Assembly (NCBI GenBank): GCA_035569495.1
Contig: DATMMX010000019.1
Span: forward strand, 59,381-123,380
Source of the DNA: DASRDZ01 sp035569495
GTDB taxonomy: Bacteria; Chloroflexota; Dormibacteria; Aeolococcales; Aeolococcaceae
DNA length: 64,000 nucleotides
Reading direction: 5' to 3'
The translations under genes and the position numbers were made by a program. Below, piece by piece: positions 42,844 through 54,717 of the stretch (position 1 is its first letter; each line of letters starts with the position of its first letter). The notes below the pieces were generated by a model, which saw nothing but the letters and a program-made list of their open reading frames with translations, was not told the origin of the DNA and did no database searches.

Positions 42844-42871
42844 CAGAGCCGTACACTCTGCCGAACGTTCG
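42844..42871. promoter_or_regulatory. Two dyads over the liv operon promoter
   Basis: CAGAG-N7-CTCTG (42844-42860) encloses TACACT (42852-42857), a likely -10 for the liv operon. Directly after it is the perfect palindrome CGAACGTTCG (42862-42871). They sit between the divergent phosphoesterase and liv genes and look like operator sites; the regulator is unknown. Confidence 0.45.
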
Positions 42872-42975
42872 TGTCGTCCCTCCCCGGCACATCGGTGGGC
42901 CGATCCTGCCCTGCTCGGGCGACGCACGGGCCGCGGTTGGAGGTGTACGCAAGCCTTGTCTGGGTACAGGCGCAG

Positions 42976-44533
<1,558 letters not shown>

Positions 44534-44537
<4 letters not shown>

Positions 44538-45430
44538 CCACGTTCTTCCAGCTCTTCGTCGCCGGCCTGGCGCTGGGCTGCATCTACGCCCTGGTGGCGC
44601 TCGGCTTCACCATCATCTACCGCGCCTCGCAGGTGATCAACTTCGCCCAGGGCTCCTTCCTGCTGGTCGGCGCGTACTTCGTGTCGTGGTTCACCCTCGA
44701 CCGCAGCTACCCGTTCGCGGTGGCGGCGCTGCTGGCCCTGGCCATCACGGCGCTGGTGGCGGTGATCTTCCAGGTGGTGGTGCTGCGCTTCACCGTCGGG
44801 CAGCCGGTGTTCACCGTGGTCATGATCACCATCGGTCTCAACATCGCCCTGGAGGGCGCGGTGCCGGCCATGTTCGGCAGCACCCAGCGCAGCATCGGCG
44901 ACCCCTGGGGGAGCAGCGCGGTCAGCCTGGGCAGCGTGGTGATCAACTGGGACAAGCTCTTCACCATCGTGGTCACGCTGCTCATCCTGGGCGGCTTCTT
45001 CGCCTTCAACCGCTTCTCCCGCTACGGCCTGGCGATGCGCGCCACGGCCATGGACGAGGAGGCGGCGATGGCCGTGGGCGTGCCTACCCGCCGCGTCCAC
45101 GCCCTGGCCTGGGGCCTCGCCGGAGCTGTGGCCACAGTTGGCGGATTCTTCCTGGCCGGCTTCCCCAACTCGCTGTACCCGGGCATCGACGCCATCGCCC
45201 TGCGCGCCTTCCCCGCGATCATCCTCGGCGGCCTCGACTCGCCGCTGGGCGCGGTGGTCGGCGGGGTGATCATCGGGCTGGTCGAGGAATTGACCGCGGG
45301 CTACCAGCCCAACTATGCGTCGTGGCTGGGCAACAACTTCTACAGCGTGGCGCCCTACATCGTGATGATCCTGGTGCTGCTGGTGCGGCCCTACGGGCTG
45401 TTCGGGCAGCGTCCCGCGGAGCGCGTCTAG
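44534..45430 (+). CDS. livH: LivH, branched-chain amino-acid ABC transporter permease
   Basis: A 298-residue membrane permease with about eight helices. It begins FQLFVAGLALGCIYALVALG, typical of LivH, and has VINFAQGSFLLVGAY and the ATPase-contact loop MRATAMDEEAAMAVGVP. It forms the channel with LivM. The GTG start overlaps the livG stop. The substrate class (branched-chain or other hydrophobic amino acids, amides or urea) depends on LivK. Confidence 0.95.
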
Positions 45431-45433
45431 AGG

Positions 45434-46525
45434 ATGCCCGCCTGGATCACCCCACGACTCGCCATCACCGCGGCCGCCGGCGTCCTGCTGCTCGTCTTCC
45501 CCTTCCTGGTTGACGCCTTCTGGCTCAACACCGCCGCCTTCATCGTCATCTACGCCATCGGCGCGCTGGGCCTCAACGTGCTCACCGGACTGACCGGTCA
45601 GGTCTCGCTGGGCCACGCCTTCTTCCTCGGCGTCGGCGCCTACACCGCCGCGGTGCTGGGCGGCACGTACCACGTCATGGCGCTGTGGTGGATCCTCGCC
45701 GCCGGGATCGTTGCGGCCATCTGTGGCGCGATCATCGGACCCACCGCGCTGCGCCTGCGCGGGCTGTACCTGGCCGTGGTCACCATCGGCATCGTCTTCA
45801 TCGGCCAGCACGTCTTCAACAACGTGACCTGGCTGAGCGGCGGCCCGCCGGGGCGCGCCATCCCCGCGCCGCAGTTCGGCCTCGCCCTGACCTGCCCGCC
45901 GCCGGACGGCTGCCCGCTCAACTTCGACCAGCCGCAGACCGTGGGCAGCGTCACCTTCGACAAGAACGGCATGTTCTACTACCTCGGCCTGCTCATCCTG
46001 GTGCTGGGCATGCTGTTCGTGCGCAACCTGCTGCGCACCCGGTCGGGACGCGCACTGCAGGCGGTGCGCGAGCGCGAGGTGGCGGCGTCGCTGATGGGCG
46101 TGGCCCTGGCGCGCTGGAAGCTGTCCGGGTTCGTCATCTCGTCGTTCCTGGCCGGCATCAGCGGCGCCCTGCTGGCCTCGATCGTCAGCTTCGTGCAGCC
46201 CGACTTCTGGAGCCTGATCCTCTCCATCCAGTTCGTCGCCGCGATGATCGTCGGCGGCGCGGGCACCATCTGGGGGCCGCTGCTCGGCTCCATCGTCATC
46301 TTCGGTCTGGAGCCGGTGATGCAGAGGTACGCGGCCTCGCTGCCGCTGCTCGCCCACGGCAGTGGCGGCGGCATCCCGGTCAGCTCGGCGACGCACATCC
46401 TCTACGGCGTCGCCATCGTCGTCTTCCTCGTCGTCGAGCCACTCGGTGTGATCGGGCTGGCCCGGCGCACCGGTCGGGTTTTCCAACGTCGCCGCACGGT
46501 GGCGGCACCGGCAACGGCGACGTGA
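45434..46525 (+). CDS. livM: LivM, branched-chain amino-acid ABC transporter permease
   Basis: A 363-residue permease with about nine or ten helices. GLNVLTGLTGQVSLGHAFFLGVGAY is the LivM hallmark, and AVREREVAASLMGVALARWK is the ATPase-contact loop. A non-membrane insert near residues 140-175 (with the Cys pair CPPPDGC) probably lies outside. The ATG is 3 bases from the livH stop. Second half of the channel for branched-chain amino-acid uptake. Confidence 0.95.
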   Translation: MPAWITPRLAITAAAGVLLLVFPFLVDAFWLNTAAFIVIYAIGALGLNVLTGLTGQVSLGHAFFLGVGAYTAAVLGGTYHVMALWWILAAGIVAAICGAIIGPTALRLRGLYLAVVTIGIVFIGQHVFNNVTWLSGGPPGRAIPAPQFGLALTCPPPDGCPLNFDQPQTVGSVTFDKNGMFYYLGLLILVLGMLFVRNLLRTRSGRALQAVREREVAASLMGVALARWKLSGFVISSFLAGISGALLASIVSFVQPDFWSLILSIQFVAAMIVGGAGTIWGPLLGSIVIFGLEPVMQRYAASLPLLAHGSGGGIPVSSATHILYGVAIVVFLVVEPLGVIGLARRTGRVFQRRRTVAAPATAT

Positions 46526-46563
46526 GACATTCTCACCGTCACCACCACGGAGGAGTTCTAGCA

Positions 46564-47871
46564 GTGTCCACAGGTCACAACACGAAGATCCGAGTCGTGG
46601 GCGCGACCGGGTTGCTCGCGGTGCTGGCCGCGTGCGGCTCGGGCGGCAGCGGCAACAACAGCACCAGCCCCGGGAGCGGCACGATCAAGGGCGGCCCCGG
46701 CGTCGACACCACCGCCAAGACCATCGCGCTGGGCGTGCTCACCCCGTTGAGCGGCCCGGTGGCGCTGATCGGCAAGCCGCTCACCAACGGCCAGGTGGCG
46801 TACTTCAACTCGATCAACGCCGGCGGCGGCATCGACGGCTACAAGGTCAACCTGGTCCAGCGCGACGACCAGTACAGCCCGCAGCTGCACGTGCAGTTCT
46901 TCAACGAGATCCTCAGCCAGGTGGCCATGTTCGGGCAGTCGCTGGGCAGCCCGACGACCCTGGCCATCCAGTCGTCGGCCGACTCCGCCGGCATCGTGGT
47001 CGGCGCGGCGACGCAGTCGTCGAGCTGGGTCACCGACAAGGTGATGGCGGTGATCGGCACGCCCTACGCCGTCGACGTCGCCAACGGCGTCGACTACATC
47101 GTCAACCAGCAGGGCAAGAAGAGCGCCAAGATCGGCATCGTCTACCAGAACGACGAATACGGCGCCGACGGCATCCGCGGGTACGACGCCGCCAAGTCGG
47201 CGTACGGCTTCACCGACGTGGCTCGCGCCCCCTACGGAGCCACCGACACCAGCTTCACCTCGCAGGTGCTGGCGATGAAGAACGCGGGCGCCGAGTACGT
47301 CTTCCTGACCGCGACGCCGACTCCGGCGGCGACCATCATCGGCACCGCCGCGTCGCTCAAGTACTTCCCGACGTGGGTGCTGCAGGGCCCGGCCTGGTCC
47401 GAGTACCTGATGACCAAGAACGGCACCAACACCGACACCAACCACACCCCCGTCTACCCCGCGCTCGCCGCCGGCACCACCTGGGTGCTCGGCTACGAAG
47501 CGCAGTGGGGTGACACCAACACGCCGGGCATGGCCAAGTTCCTCTCCGACACCACGGCCTACGGCAGCGGCCAGATTCCCGACTACTACTACATGTACGG
47601 GTACGCGCTGGCCAAGGTCGAGGCGGCCATCCTCAAGAAGGCCATCGAGAGCGGTGACCTGAGCCGCCAGGGCATCCTCAACGCCAAGCTCAACCTCGGC
47701 ACCGTCGACCTGGGCGGCCTGCTGCCCTCGGTCACCTACACGCCGAGCCTGGGGCCGGTCTCGCGGCAGACCAACATCTCGGTGGTCGATCCCACCGTCC
47801 CGGGATTCCTCAAGCCCAAGAGCAGCTTCTTCGAATCCGACGCCGCCAAGAACATGAAGTTCGGGTCGTAA
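46564..47871 (+). CDS. livK: LivK-type substrate-binding lipoprotein
   Basis: A 435-residue periplasmic-binding-protein-fold lipoprotein. The signal ends LLAVLAACGS, giving a lipidated Cys, followed by a Gly/Ser/Asn linker. The mature part begins IALGVLTPLSGPVALIGKPLTNG and continues with GGGIDGYKVNLVQRDDQ, the usual LivK start. It binds amino acids or related small organic molecules outside and passes them to LivHM. The GTG at 46564 is preceded by a strong AGGAG. It is the last gene of the operon and is followed by a terminator. Confidence 0.93.
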   Translation: MSTGHNTKIRVVGATGLLAVLAACGSGGSGNNSTSPGSGTIKGGPGVDTTAKTIALGVLTPLSGPVALIGKPLTNGQVAYFNSINAGGGIDGYKVNLVQRDDQYSPQLHVQFFNEILSQVAMFGQSLGSPTTLAIQSSADSAGIVVGAATQSSSWVTDKVMAVIGTPYAVDVANGVDYIVNQQGKKSAKIGIVYQNDEYGADGIRGYDAAKSAYGFTDVARAPYGATDTSFTSQVLAMKNAGAEYVFLTATPTPAATIIGTAASLKYFPTWVLQGPAWSEYLMTKNGTNTDTNHTPVYPALAAGTTWVLGYEAQWGDTNTPGMAKFLSDTTAYGSGQIPDYYYMYGYALAKVEAAILKKAIESGDLSRQGILNAKLNLGTVDLGGLLPSVTYTPSLGPVSRQTNISVVDPTVPGFLKPKSSFFESDAAKNMKFGS

Positions 47872-47886
47872 GCCCGAGCTGAGGAC

Positions 47887-47909
47887 GGGGGGCCGCAAGG
47901 CCCCCCTTT
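47887..47909 (+). terminator. Rho-independent terminator after livK
   Basis: A perfect 8-base stem GGGGGGCC/GGCCCCCC with a GCAA tetraloop, followed by TTT, 16 bases after the livK stop. It is the clearest terminator in the window. Confidence 0.85.
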
Positions 47910-48759
47910 CCCACCTGCTCAGCGGCGCGGGTGTCCCACCATGGCACGATTGGCCGCCGCATGAGCCAAGCCCTCGACGACCTGCTGCGCATCCTCGACC
48001 TGGAGCCGATCGAGGAGAACATCTTCCGCGGCACCAGCCCGGCCGAGCAGCGCCAGCAGATCTTTGGCGGCCAGGTCGCCGGGCAGGCGCTGGTGGCCGC
48101 GGGCCGCACCGTCGAGCGGGGCACCGTGCACTCGCTGCACGCCTACTTCCTCCGCCCCGGCGACATCCGCGTGCCCATCCTCTTCGAGGTCGACCGCATC
48201 CGCGACGGGCGTTCCTTCACCACCCGGCGCGTCGTCGCCGTGCAGCACGGCAAGGCGATCTTCAACCTCTCGGCGTCGTTCCACGTCGAGGAGCCCGGCA
48301 TCGAGCACCAGCTCGACATGCCCGCCAACCTGCCCGATCCGGAGTCGCTGCCCACGGTCGCGGAGATGGTCGAGCCCCATCGCGAACGGCTCGGTGAGCT
48401 GGGCGAATGGTGGCTGCGGCGGCGCCCCATCGACGTGCGCTACGTCGAGCCGGAGGTGCCCGCGCCGCTGCGCGACGGCGTCAAGGCGCAGTACCAGCGC
48501 GTCTGGATCAAGGCCGACGGCCCGCTGCCCGACGACCCGCTGCTGCACGCCTGCGTGGTCGCCTACGCGTCGGACATGACCCTTCTCGACACCACCGTGC
48601 TGCCCCACGGGATGACCTGGGGCAAGGGGCTGCTGATGGGCGCCAGCCTCGACCACGCCATGTGGTTCCACCGCCCCTTCCGCGCCGACGAGTGGCTGCT
48701 CTACGACCAGGACACCCCGGCCGCGTACGGGGCGCGCGCCTTCGCCCGGGGCAGCATCT

Positions 48760-50156
<1,397 letters not shown>

Positions 50157-50160
<4 letters not shown>

Positions 50161-51410
50161 ATGCCGCCCAGGTGGCGCCCGGGGGCGAGCGTGCCGTGGG
50201 GGTCGAGGGCGCGCTTGACGGCGCGCATCAGGTCGAGGGCGGCGTCACCCTCGGCCACGGCGGGCCAGGCCACCGCGGCCAGCTCGGGCGGGCAGCGGTG
50301 CAGGGCGAGGTGCCCGCCGCGCCGCGCCGCCCACTCGCGCAGCGCGACCACGTCGTCGAGCCCGGTCACCGCGGGCAGCCGCACCTCCGCGACGCCCGCG
50401 CTGGGCAGCACCACGGCGACGTGCGACATCGACCCCAAACGCTCCAGCAGTGCCCCGACCTCGCTGCGCGGCACCGCCACCCCGGCGACGGGATCGGCGG
50501 ACTCGTCGCCCCACACGCAGGTCTGCGCGTATGTCCACGCCTTGTCCGCCTCGTCCGCTTCGAGGGCGCGCACCAGCGGCGCCAGGTCGCGGGTCGCGGC
50601 GAGCAGCGCCTCCACCTGCGCCTCCGCCCCGGCCTCGGTGCCCTCGACGCGCACCAGCATGGCCCCGCCCGGTGAAAGCGCCACCGCGGCCGCGGGCTCC
50701 ACCGGCGCGCGCTCCACCGCGCGCCACACCGAATCCGCCTGCGCGGCCTCGAGGTTCTCGAAGGCGAGCGTGCGCGCCGCCGCGGGCAACGGGTGCAGCC
50801 GCAGGGCGACCTCGGTGACCACCGCCAGCGTCCCCAGCGAGCCGATCAGCAGCTTGGCCACGTCGTAGCCCGCCACGTTCTTGACCACCTTGCCGCCGCT
50901 GTGCCCGAGGGTGCCGTCGCCGAGCACGAAGCGGGCGCCCAGCACCAGGTCGCGCGCGGTGCCGTAGCGGGTGCGCAACGGTCCCCACGCACTGGCCGCC
51001 ACGATTCCGCCAATGGTGGCAGCAACTCCATGGGGCGGGTCGAGGGCCAGCCGCTGCCCGTGCTCGGCGAGCAGCGCCTGCAGCGACGCCAGGCGCATCC
51101 CCGCGCCGACCACGCAGACCAGGTCGCCGGGCTGGTGCTCGACCAGCGCGTCCAGCCGCTCCGTCGACAGCACCAGCTCGCAGCGCCGCGGCGGCGCGCC
51201 CCAGGACAGCTTGGTGCCGCCGCCGCGCACCGCCACCACCAGGCCGTGCCGCGCCGCCTCGCGGAGCACCTCGGCCACCTCGTCCTCGCCGCCCGGCGAG
51301 GCCACCAGCGCGGGCCCCACCCCGGCGACGGCGTCGAGCGCACCGGCGTCGCGGACGTTGGCGTTGCCGACAACCGTGGCCAGAACGTCGGAGGCGCGGG
51401 AGGCGATCAC
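50157..51410 (-). CDS. glcE: Glycolate oxidase FAD-binding subunit GlcE
   Basis: A 417-residue FAD-binding subunit of the PCMH type. It has VAVRGGGTKLSWG, then the FAD-site GVAATIGGIVAASAWGPLRTRYG and GGKVVKNVAGYDVAKLLIGSLGTL, typical of GlcE. Lengths and order match the GlcDEF complex. The GTG start overlaps the glcD stop (GTGA), and the stop overlaps the glcF start, so the three subunits are made together. Confidence 0.93.
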
Positions 51411-52855
51411 CAGCGCTCGGCCAGCCCCGCCGCCTCCAACGGGTGGACGCGGTGGAAGCCGGGCACCTCGCCGCAGAGTCGGGGTGTGGGCAGCACCTTG
51501 CCGGGATTGCACAGGCCGTCGGGGTCGAAGGCGGCGCGCACCCGGTCCATCACGGTGAGCGCCGAGCCGCTGAACATCGTGGCCATGGCGCAGGCCTTGT
51601 CGTTGCCGACGCCGTGCTCGCCGGTGATCGAGCCGCCCGCGGCGACGCAGACGTCGAGGATGCGCCCGGCCAGCTCCTGGGCGCGCGCCGCCTCGCCCTC
51701 CACCGCCGTGTCGTAGCAGACCAGCGGGTGCAGGTTGCCGTCGCCGGCGTGAAACACGTTGCCGACGCGCATGCCGTAGGACGCGGCCAGCTCGGCGATG
51801 GTGCGCAGCACCGCGGGCAGCTGGGTCCGCGGCACCACGCCGTCCTGCACGTAGTAGGCGGGGCTGACCCGGCCCATGGCGGCGAAGGCCGCCCGGCGCC
51901 CGCGCCACATCAGGGCGCGCTCGGCAGCGTCCGCGGCGACGCGGATCTCCACTGCGCCCGCCGCCTCGCAGATCGCGCGGCACGCCTCCAGCTGCGCGGC
52001 GCACTCCGCGGCGGGACCGTCCACCTCGACCAGCAGCAGCGCCTCGCAGTCCGGGTAGCCGGGGTGCACGGCCTGCTCCGACGCCTCGCGGGTCAGCCGG
52101 TCCATCATCTCGACCGCCGCGGGCAGCACCCCCGCGGCGACGATCGCCGACACCGCCGCCGCCGCCTCCTCGATCCCGGGGAAGGCCGCCAGCAGCATGC
52201 GCACCGCCTCGGGTCGGCGCAGCACGCGCAGGGTGACCTCGGTGACGATGCCCAGCGTCCCCTCGCTGCCGACCACGGCGCCGAGCAGGTCGTAGCCGGG
52301 CGCGTCGGCGACCGCGGAGCCGAGTCGCGCCATCTGCCCGCCGGGGGTGACCATCAGCGCGCCGAGGACGTGGTGCACGGTGAATCCGTGCTTGAGGCAG
52401 TGAGCCCCGCCGGAGTTCTCGGCGACGTTGCCGCCGATGCTGCAGACCACCTGCGAGGAGGGGTCGGGCGCGTAGTACAGCCCGTGCGCGGCCACCGCCT
52501 CGGTCACCGCCGCGTTGCTCACCCCCGGCTGCACCCGGACCGTGGCGTTGATGACATCGACGTCCAGAACCCGGTTCATCCGGGCCAGGCAGACGACCAG
52601 GCCGCCCGCCACCGGCAGGGCTCCGCCGCTCAACCCGGTGCCCGCGCCGCGCGCCACGTAGGGCACCCGGTCCTGGTGGCACACCCGGACCAGCGCGGCC
52701 ACCTGGTCGGTGCTCTCCGGCAGGGCGACGGCGGCGGGGACGGCGCGATGCCCGGTGAGGCCGTCGCACTCGTAGGGACGCACGTCCTCGGCGGCGGTCA
52801 GCAGCGCGCCGGCGGGGAGGACGGCGGCGAGGCGGGTCAGCGTCTGCCCTTGCAC
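51407..52855 (-). CDS. glcD: Glycolate oxidase subunit GlcD
   Basis: A 482-residue flavoprotein that oxidises glycolate (or D-lactate) to glyoxylate. The PCMH FAD site is VPYVARGAGTGLSGGALPVAGG, then SSQVVCSIGGNVAENSGGAH and LLGAVVGSEGTLGIVTEV. The substrate domain ends with NVFHAGDGNLHPLV and SITGEHGVGNDK. It is the first gene of glcD-glcE-glcF on the minus strand. The ATG at 52855 gives the standard length. D-lactate or other 2-hydroxy acids remain possible substrates. Confidence 0.94.
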   Translation of the reverse strand: MQGQTLTRLAAVLPAGALLTAAEDVRPYECDGLTGHRAVPAAVALPESTDQVAALVRVCHQDRVPYVARGAGTGLSGGALPVAGGLVVCLARMNRVLDVDVINATVRVQPGVSNAAVTEAVAAHGLYYAPDPSSQVVCSIGGNVAENSGGAHCLKHGFTVHHVLGALMVTPGGQMARLGSAVADAPGYDLLGAVVGSEGTLGIVTEVTLRVLRRPEAVRMLLAAFPGIEEAAAAVSAIVAAGVLPAAVEMMDRLTREASEQAVHPGYPDCEALLLVEVDGPAAECAAQLEACRAICEAAGAVEIRVAADAAERALMWRGRRAAFAAMGRVSPAYYVQDGVVPRTQLPAVLRTIAELAASYGMRVGNVFHAGDGNLHPLVCYDTAVEGEAARAQELAGRILDVCVAAGGSITGEHGVGNDKACAMATMFSGSALTVMDRVRAAFDPDGLCNPGKVLPTPRLCGEVPGFHRVHPLEAAGLAERW

Positions 52856-52895
52856 GCGCGCAGGATAGATGGAGGGAGCGCTGCTCAGCCGGTGC

Positions 52896-53198
52896 TCAGC
52901 GGGAGGCGACGCGGCGGCTGCGACCGCGCCCGGCCAGGTCCTCGGCCTCGGGGGGACGCCCGCCGGGGTGGCGGCAGGCGCTGACGAAGCCCCGCGGGCC
53001 GCGCTGGGTGCCCAGGTGGGCGCAGCTCTCGCGCACGCCGAGCGACTCCCCGGCGCCGATGCTGGTGAAGCTGACCGGCTCGGCGGCGAAGCCCGGGCAC
53101 TGCGCCATCAGCGGCGACCCGAGCCCGTGGCGGGCGAGGGGACAGGGGAGAAGACCGATCGGCGCGGCAACCCCAACGACGTCCCGGGTGGTCAGCAC
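52896..53198 (-). CDS. Small Cys-containing protein, unknown
   Basis: A 100-residue protein with four spaced Cys (LLPCPLARHG, MAQCPGFAAE, ESCAHLGTQ, SACRHPGG) that could bind a metal or an iron-sulfur cluster. The pattern looks like a conserved small family, but I cannot name it. The C-terminus is rich in Arg and Pro. A strong AGGAG precedes the GTG start at 53198. It is upstream of glcD on the same strand, 40 bases away, so it could be cotranscribed. Confidence 0.55.
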   Translation of the reverse strand: MLTTRDVVGVAAPIGLLPCPLARHGLGSPLMAQCPGFAAEPVSFTSIGAGESLGVRESCAHLGTQRGPRGFVSACRHPGGRPPEAEDLAGRGRSRRVASR

Positions 53199-53280
53199 TG
53201 CCTCTCCTCTTCCTCGGTCTCTCTGCGCCCCTCGACAACTCTATACGGGGCCAGGAGGGGATTCCAGTCATTTGTCGCGA

Positions 53281-53309
53281 TTGACAGGTTCCCTGGGCTG
53301 ACATGCAAT
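53281..53309 (+). promoter_or_regulatory. Sigma-70 promoter TTGACA-N17-TGCAAT in an AT-rich block
   Basis: TTGACA (53281-53286) and TGCAAT (53304-53309), 17 bases apart. This is the best consensus promoter in the window. A second -10-like TATAAG follows at 53331-53336. The surrounding ~70 bases are far richer in A+T than the rest. It drives the YggT-like gene, whose GGAGG site lies at 53364-53368. Confidence 0.7.
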
Positions 53310-53378
53310 CCAATCAGATACAAAATGTGATATAAGTACTGCAATATCAGGTGAGGGCGGGATGGAGGTGACACAGCC

Positions 53379-53804
53379 ATGGACGAACCAGTCGAGGTTC
53401 GCGACGAGCAGTACGTCGCAGGTCGAGGCACCGCCCCGGTCGCGGCCGGAGCGCCCGTGGCCGGCCGGAGCTACTCCGCCAGCCGCACCGCGGTGGTCCC
53501 GGTGGGCTACCGGGCCCGCCAGCTGATCTGGCTCTTCGCCGGCATCGTCAACGCCATCCTGGCGCTGCGCTTCATCTTCCTCGGCGCCGGCGCGCAGGAC
53601 AGCGGCTTCGCCGGCTTCATCTACGCCGCCGGGTCGGCGCTGTCGGCCCCGTTCCGCGGCATCTTCGGCACCAGCAGCGTGGGCAACGGCCATCCCCTGG
53701 AGTGGGCCGACCTGGTGGCCATCGCCATCTACACCCTGGCCGCGTGGATTGTGGCCAAGCTTGTCATGATCTCGCTGGTCCGGGAGGACCGCGCCGTCGT
53801 CTGA
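53379..53804 (+). CDS. YggT-family membrane protein
   Basis: A 141-residue protein. A 45-residue hydrophilic, Ala/Val-rich N-terminus leads into two hydrophobic helices: IWLFAGIVNAILALRFIFLGAG and VAIAIYTLAAWIVAKLVMISLV. Between them is FAGFIYAAGSALSAPFRGIFG. This matches YggT-like proteins, which have roles in division and osmotic or membrane stress. The ATG has a GGAGG site. A consensus promoter stands upstream. The receiver-domain gene follows 75 bases later and may be cotranscribed. Confidence 0.72.
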   Translation: MDEPVEVRDEQYVAGRGTAPVAAGAPVAGRSYSASRTAVVPVGYRARQLIWLFAGIVNAILALRFIFLGAGAQDSGFAGFIYAAGSALSAPFRGIFGTSSVGNGHPLEWADLVAIAIYTLAAWIVAKLVMISLVREDRAVV

Positions 53805-53879
53805 GGCGTACCGTGTGGGGCGTTCGCCGCCGGTCGCGCCGCCGCCGCAGGACCCGGCTGCCCGGCCACGTTGATATGG

Positions 53880-54701
53880 ATGTCGATGCGCCCCCCACAG
53901 GTCCCCCTGGGGATCACCGTCTCGCCCCTGCGCGTCCTGGTCGCGCTCCTCCTCGTCGCCGCCGCGGTCGCGACGCTGGCCTGGGCGGTCGTGCGCTCCC
54001 GCAGCCGCGACGGCGCCTCCATCGACGAGCCGCTGCAGCGCCTGCGCGGCTTCCACATCTTCGGCCCCGACGACGATGACGACGACGACCGCCGCGTCCA
54101 CGTCCCCCTGATCGGCCGCCGCAGCACCGGCGACGCGCCCAGGCCGCTGGCCGCGCCCCCGCCGCCCTCGGCGCCGGCCCCGCCCGCCACCCGCGTGGTC
54201 CTGCCGCCCGCGCCTCCCTCGGCGAGGAGCAACGGCCACGGGAGCTCGACCCCGCCCGCTCGCCCCGCCACCCCCCGCGGCGAGGCCCCGCGCCCCGACA
54301 TCGACGACCAGCTCGGCCGCGACATCCTCCTCGTCGAGGACGACGAGTCGATCGCCACCATGTACCTGATGCTGCTCGGCGCCCGGGGCTACACCACCCG
54401 CCACGCCCACGACGGCGTCGAGGGCATCGCCATGGTGCGCAAGGAGCGGCCCGCGCTGATCCTGCTCGACATGATGATGCCGCGCATGGACGGCCTCCAG
54501 TTCCTCGAAGCCCTGCGCGGCTGGCCCAAGACCAGCGCCATCCCGGTGGTGGTGCTCTCCAACGTCGCCGACCACTCGCTGGTGGAGCGTGCTCTCGCCC
54601 TCGGCGCGGTGGAGTACCTGATCAAGGCGCAGACCCGGCCCCAGGTGCTGGTCGGCGCGCTGCCCCACTGGCTGCGCGGCAACCGGGCGCTCACCCTCTG
54701 A
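53880..54701 (+). CDS. Membrane-anchored receiver-domain protein
   Basis: About 273 residues. One N-terminal hydrophobic helix (VLVALLLVAAAVATLAWAVV) is followed by an acidic run (DDDDDDD near residue 70), a long Pro/Ala linker (80-145), then a full CheY-like receiver: ILLVEDDES, phospho-acceptor Asp197 in LLDMMMPRMDG, VVVLSN and EYLIKA. No output domain follows. A receiver tethered to the membrane is unusual. An ATG at 53886 is an alternative start. The kinase gene converges on it 16 bases away and may be its partner. Confidence 0.85.
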   Translation: MSMRPPQVPLGITVSPLRVLVALLLVAAAVATLAWAVVRSRSRDGASIDEPLQRLRGFHIFGPDDDDDDDRRVHVPLIGRRSTGDAPRPLAAPPPPSAPAPPATRVVLPPAPPSARSNGHGSSTPPARPATPRGEAPRPDIDDQLGRDILLVEDDESIATMYLMLLGARGYTTRHAHDGVEGIAMVRKERPALILLDMMMPRMDGLQFLEALRGWPKTSAIPVVVLSNVADHSLVERALALGAVEYLIKAQTRPQVLVGALPHWLRGNRALTL

Positions 54702-54717
54702 GCGCGGCGGTCCAGGC

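Noticed and set aside
42862..42871. LexA/SOS box (CGAACGTTCG)
   Set aside because: Actinobacterial SOS boxes need a four-base spacer between CGAAC and GTTCG; here there is none, and the neighbours are not repair genes.
53281..53336. TTGACA paired with TATAAG as one promoter
   Set aside because: They are 44 bases apart, far beyond the usual 16-18. TGCAAT at 53304 is the correctly spaced -10.
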